Assembly: GCA_902624075.1 (NCBI GenBank)
Contig: CACNWC010000001.1
Coordinates: 92,120-156,119 of the forward strand
Origin: an uncultured Pelagibacteraceae bacterium
GTDB lineage: Bacteria; Pseudomonadota; Alphaproteobacteria; Pelagibacterales; Pelagibacteraceae
Length of the DNA stretch: 64,000 nt
Reading direction: 5' to 3'
Shown in pieces: positions 60,984 through 64,000 of this stretch. Below the pieces are notes generated by a model. The model was not told the origin of the DNA, did no database searches, and was given only the letters and a program-made list of their open reading frames with translations. A program made the position numbers and the translations under genes. Every line of letters starts with the position of its first letter. The first letter of the stretch is position 1.

Positions 60984-62134
60984 TGGATTTAAAAAATTGT
61001 TATAATTTTAAAGATTTTAGAAATCTTGCAAAAAAAAAATTACCTTCGCCAATATTTCATTATATTGATGGTGGCGCAGACGATGAAATTACCCTTAAGA
61101 GAAATACAATCTCATTTGATGATTGTGATTTAATACCCAACATCTTAGCTAGCGTCGGAAAACCTGATTTATCAACAACAATTTTTGGTAAGAAAATTGA
61201 TATGCCGATTTTTTTATCACCGTGCGCAATGCAAAGACTTTACCATCATGACGGCGATAAAGCTTCCGCAAGAGCGGCTGATAAATTTGGAACATTTTAT
61301 AGCATGTCTACTATGGCTAATAATACTATAGAGGAAATATCAAATATTTCTGGCGGTCCAAAATTATTTCAACTTTATGTTCACAAAGATCAATCTATAA
61401 CTAATGATTTAATTGATCGTTGCAAAAGATCAGGATTTGATGGGTTGTGTTTAACAGTGGACACGTTAGTGGCAGGCAATAGAGAAAGGGATCACCGAAC
61501 AGGATTTACAACTCCTCCGAAATTAACTTTAAATAGTCTTATGAGCTTTGCGCTTCATCCTATCTGGGTATTTAATTATTTTACACATGGAAAATTTAAA
61601 TTGGCAAATGTGGCTACAAAAACAGAAAAAGGTACAAATATTGCAAAGTCAGTAATTGAATATATTAATGAACAGTATGATCCCGCAATGAATTGGAAAG
61701 ATGCAGAGTATTGTGTGAAAAAATGGAACGGACCATTTGCTTTAAAAGGAGTTATGTCTGTTGAAGATGCAAAAAGAGCAATTGATATAGGATGTACAGC
61801 AATAATGATATCAAATCATGGTGGTCGTCAACTGGATGGATCTAGGTCACCTTTTGATCAGGTAAAAGCAATTTCAGATGCAGTAGGTGATAAATTAGAA
61901 ATCATATTAGATGGAGGAGTGAGAAGAGGAACACACGTTTTGAAAGCTTTAGCGGCAGGTGCAAAAGCCTGTAGCTTTGGTAAAATGTTCTTATTTTCTT
62001 TAGCAGCAGGCGGTCAGGAAGGTGTAGAACACTTATTACAAAATATGCGTGACGAAATAAATCGAAATATGGTTTTGATGGGATGCAAAAATTTGAAGGA
62101 ATTAAACAGTTCAAAATTAATTTATAGAAAATAA
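60983..62134 (+). CDS. FMN-dependent alpha-hydroxyacid oxidase/dehydrogenase, copy 2
   Basis: Second 383-aa copy, GTG start overlapping the copy 1 stop (taGTG). LPSPIFHYIDGGADDEITL, LSPCAMQRLYHHDG, FQLYVHKDQ, VDTLVAGNRERDHRTGF, catalytic His in MISNHGGRQLDGSRSPFDQV, FMN phosphate loop LDGGVRRGTHVLKAL. It keeps the canonical residues that copy 1 has changed. The pair probably differ in substrate or form a heteromer. Confidence 0.9.
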   Translation: MDLKNCYNFKDFRNLAKKKLPSPIFHYIDGGADDEITLKRNTISFDDCDLIPNILASVGKPDLSTTIFGKKIDMPIFLSPCAMQRLYHHDGDKASARAADKFGTFYSMSTMANNTIEEISNISGGPKLFQLYVHKDQSITNDLIDRCKRSGFDGLCLTVDTLVAGNRERDHRTGFTTPPKLTLNSLMSFALHPIWVFNYFTHGKFKLANVATKTEKGTNIAKSVIEYINEQYDPAMNWKDAEYCVKKWNGPFALKGVMSVEDAKRAIDIGCTAIMISNHGGRQLDGSRSPFDQVKAISDAVGDKLEIILDGGVRRGTHVLKALAAGAKACSFGKMFLFSLAAGGQEGVEHLLQNMRDEINRNMVLMGCKNLKELNSSKLIYRK

Positions 62135-62207
62135 ATTCATTTACTTATAAAAACTAGATATAAAAAAAATAAATTAATCAGTTGAATAAAAATATTAGGA
62201 TGAAAAT

Positions 62208-63374
62208 ATGAAATTAGCTAAAAACTTAGAAAACCTTGGAACCGAGTCAGCATTTGCAGTTTTAGCAGAGGCAAAAAAGTTAGAAGCTCAAGGTAACCCA
62301 ATGATTCACATGGGGTTAGGACAACCTGATTTTAAAACGCCTAAACATGTTGTAGAGGCTGCAAAAAAAGCTCTAGATGACGGACATCATGGATATGTAA
62401 TGTCCAATGGTATTCCCGAGTGTAGACAAGCAGTTACAAGATGGATTAAAAAAAGATATAATGTTGAGGTAGATTTTGAGAGAATTTTAATAATGCCTGG
62501 CGGAAAACCAACTATGAGTTATGCGATTCAATGCTTTGGTGAACCAGGAGCAGAAATTATTCATCCAACGCCAGCTTTTCCTATTTATGAGTCTATGATT
62601 AATTATACAGGCTCAACCTCTGTTCCTTATGATTTAACTGAAGATAAAGATTTAAAATTTAAAGCAGATAAAATTCTTTCTTTAATAACAGAAAAAACAA
62701 GATTACTAATATTAATCAATCCAAATAATCCAACAGGAAGTTTTGTTGAAAAACCAGAAATAGATAAATTAGCAGAAGGTCTAAAGAAACATCCTCATGT
62801 TACAATTTTAAGTGATGAAATATATAGTAGACAAATATTTGATGATAAGGAAATGCCATCATTTTTTAATTATCCAGAACTAAGAGAGAGATTAATTGTA
62901 TTAGAAGGTTGGAGTAAAGCCTATTCTATGACAGGATGGAGATTAGGTTGGAGCTTTTGGCCTAAAGATTTAGTTCAACATGTTAATAAACTTTTAATAA
63001 ACAGTGTATCATGTGTTAACGCAGCTGCTCAATTTGCTGGAATAGCAGCATTAGACGGTCCTGATGACTCAATACATGAAATGATGAAAAAGTTTACTGA
63101 AAGAAGAAAGTTAATCCATGAAGGATTAAATAGTTTACCAGGCGTTGAATGTAGTTTACCAGGTGGGGCCTTTTATGCATTTCCAAAAGTTATTGGAACA
63201 GGAATGAATGGAGCTGAATTTTGCAAAAAAGCAATGCATGATGCAGGAGTTGCAATTGTTCCTGGTACAGCATTTGGTAAAACCTGTAATGATTATGTAA
63301 GATTTAGTTTTGCATGTTCACAGCAAAATATTTCTGATGCACTGGATAATTTGAAAAAAATGCTGTCTAAATAG
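62208..63374 (+). CDS. class I/II PLP-dependent aminotransferase
   Basis: 388 aa. HMGLGQPDFKTPKHVVEAAKKALDDG, YVMSNGIPECRQAV, LINPNNPTGSFVEK, SDEIYSRQIFD, and the PLP-binding Lys in VLEGWSKAYSMTGWRLGWSF. The Arg binding the substrate carboxylate is in DYVRFSFACS. Aspartate/aromatic or alanine-type; exact substrate not assigned. Preceded by a 73-base gap with a weak ribosome-binding site (AGGATG). Confidence 0.92.
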   Translation: MKLAKNLENLGTESAFAVLAEAKKLEAQGNPMIHMGLGQPDFKTPKHVVEAAKKALDDGHHGYVMSNGIPECRQAVTRWIKKRYNVEVDFERILIMPGGKPTMSYAIQCFGEPGAEIIHPTPAFPIYESMINYTGSTSVPYDLTEDKDLKFKADKILSLITEKTRLLILINPNNPTGSFVEKPEIDKLAEGLKKHPHVTILSDEIYSRQIFDDKEMPSFFNYPELRERLIVLEGWSKAYSMTGWRLGWSFWPKDLVQHVNKLLINSVSCVNAAAQFAGIAALDGPDDSIHEMMKKFTERRKLIHEGLNSLPGVECSLPGGAFYAFPKVIGTGMNGAEFCKKAMHDAGVAIVPGTAFGKTCNDYVRFSFACSQQNISDALDNLKKMLSK

Positions 63375-63412
63375 GCTATATTTTCCTATAAAACTCTAAT
63401 AATATTTGTCTT

Positions 63413-64000
63413 ATGAATGAGCAAGTTCAATTAGAATTAAAAAAAATCTTTAATGCAAGATTCTCAACCTCTGAGTCAACAAGAGCTAATTATGCAAGAG
63501 GAGAAGATACTTATGATCCTGTTTTATCTAAAGCTGTAGTTTTTCCTGAGACAAATGAGGAAGTTTCCAAAGTATTAAGATTGTGCAATGAACATAAAAT
63601 TCCAGTAGTGCCCTTCGGAACAGGAACTTCGTTAGAAGGAAATGTAGTAGGTAACGAAAAGGGAATAACTATTTGCCTAGAAAAAATGAATAAGATTTTA
63701 AGTGTAAACGTTGAGGATTTTGACTGCAGAGTTCAAGCTTGTGTGACCAAAGAACAATTAAATGAATATTTAAGAGAAGATGGGGTTTTTTTCCCAATTG
63801 ATCCTGGAGCTAATGCAGCAATCGGGGGTATGGCTTCAACCTCGGCTTCGGGAACAATGGCTGTAAAATATGGAACAATGAAAACAGTTATAAGTGGTCT
63901 TACAGTAGTTTTGCCTAATGGTGATATTATAAATACTGGTAGCAGAACTAAAAAAACTTCTGCTGGATATAATTTAACAAATCTTTTTATTGGTTCCGAG
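63413..64000 (+). CDS. FAD-linked oxidase, GlcD / D-lactate dehydrogenase type (cut by window edge)
   Basis: Open from an ATG at 63413 to the window end, 196 codons; absent from the ORF track. PP-loop FAD domain: YDPVLSKAVVFPETNEEVSKVLRLCNEHKIPVVPFGTGTSLEGNVV, VQACVTKEQLNEYL, and DPGANAAIGGMASTSASGTMAVKYGTM. Typical of the FAD subunit of glycolate oxidase or of cytochrome-linked D-lactate dehydrogenase. Continues the 2-hydroxyacid theme of the genes before it. Confidence 0.9.
   Translation, partial: MNEQVQLELKKIFNARFSTSESTRANYARGEDTYDPVLSKAVVFPETNEEVSKVLRLCNEHKIPVVPFGTGTSLEGNVVGNEKGITICLEKMNKILSVNVEDFDCRVQACVTKEQLNEYLREDGVFFPIDPGANAAIGGMASTSASGTMAVKYGTMKTVISGLTVVLPNGDIINTGSRTKKTSAGYNLTNLFIGSE

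Noticed and set aside
1-64000. CRISPR arrays, insertion sequences, prophage genes, rRNA operons
   Set aside because: No regularly spaced repeats, transposase, integrase, phage structural or rRNA sequences were seen on either strand.

Overview
The window is a single, densely packed bacterial chromosome segment with very low G+C (roughly 28% by eye) and almost no intergenic space. Gene content and order point to an alphaproteobacterium of the SAR11/Pelagibacterales type. Evidence includes the blocks mnmE-rho-hemG-hemH-hemE | ppsR-maf-aroE-coaE-dnaQ-secB-fxsA-tim44-smr, hslUV | hisBHAFE, tsaD | hemCD and purH-heparinase-rpe. Small alphaproteobacterial families (DUF2794, IalB, Tim44/TimA) are also present, genes overlap by 1-25 bases, and proteins are rich in Lys, Asn and Ile. 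The species call is inference; no rRNA gene or other marker is present to fix it.

Layout. 1-6.1 kb (all minus strand): mnmE (cut by the window edge), an OGT-like GT41 glycosyltransferase, rho and the haem genes hemG, hemH and hemE. 6.14-6.42 kb: an extremely AT-rich 281-base gap between hemE and ppsR (DUF299). In other alphaproteobacteria this is the site of the replication origin, and I read it as a candidate oriC. 6.4-21.6 kb: housekeeping genes (ppsR-maf-aroE-coaE-dnaQ, secB-fxsA, tim44-smr, hslVU, hisBHAFE, hinT, lolA-ftsK, a UbiH-like flavoprotein). 22.3-27.1 kb: a very AT-rich accessory stretch with a sulfotransferase, polysaccharide deacetylase, FkbH-like protein, acyl carrier protein and GNAT protein, which looks like a surface-glycan decoration cassette. 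27.1-34 kb: tRNA-Gly, phhB, purH, a heparinase-like protein, rpe and a two-component Na+/solute symporter with an EF-hand-like loop. 34-43.7 kb: acetyl-CoA synthetase with an unusual Lys/Arg-rich tail, tsaD, hemCD, mscS, folD and small membrane proteins. 43-49 kb: MBL hydrolase, PQQ-type dehydrogenase, SDR, and a light-repair neighbourhood (photolyase-related protein, a DUF2256 zinc ribbon missed by the ORF track, a glutamine amidotransferase, and a photolyase-like protein with its FAD domain first). 49-55 kb: psiE, argG, ialB, aldo/keto reductase, Bax-inhibitor-1 family, yciB, hspQ. 55-59.3 kb: cytochrome c maturation ccmCDEFGH. 59.3-64 kb: lipid A deacylase (PagL-like), tandem alpha-hydroxyacid oxidases, an aminotransferase and the start of a glcD-type FAD oxidase.

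How the genes work together. Haem synthesis is split over two loci (hemG/H/E and hemC/D) and supplies the ccm genes. Acetate use is suggested by the symporter lying near acs. 2-Hydroxyacid oxidation is suggested by the tandem FMN oxidases plus the glcD-type gene. Light-dependent DNA repair and haem-dependent respiration fit a sunlit marine aerobe. All ten convergent gene junctions lie within 11 bases of touching, and intrinsic terminators are nearly absent. The clear exception follows the symporter; a long stem-loop after hspQ may be a small RNA. No gene-free stretch exceeds 300 bases. No CRISPR array, insertion sequence, prophage or rRNA gene was seen.
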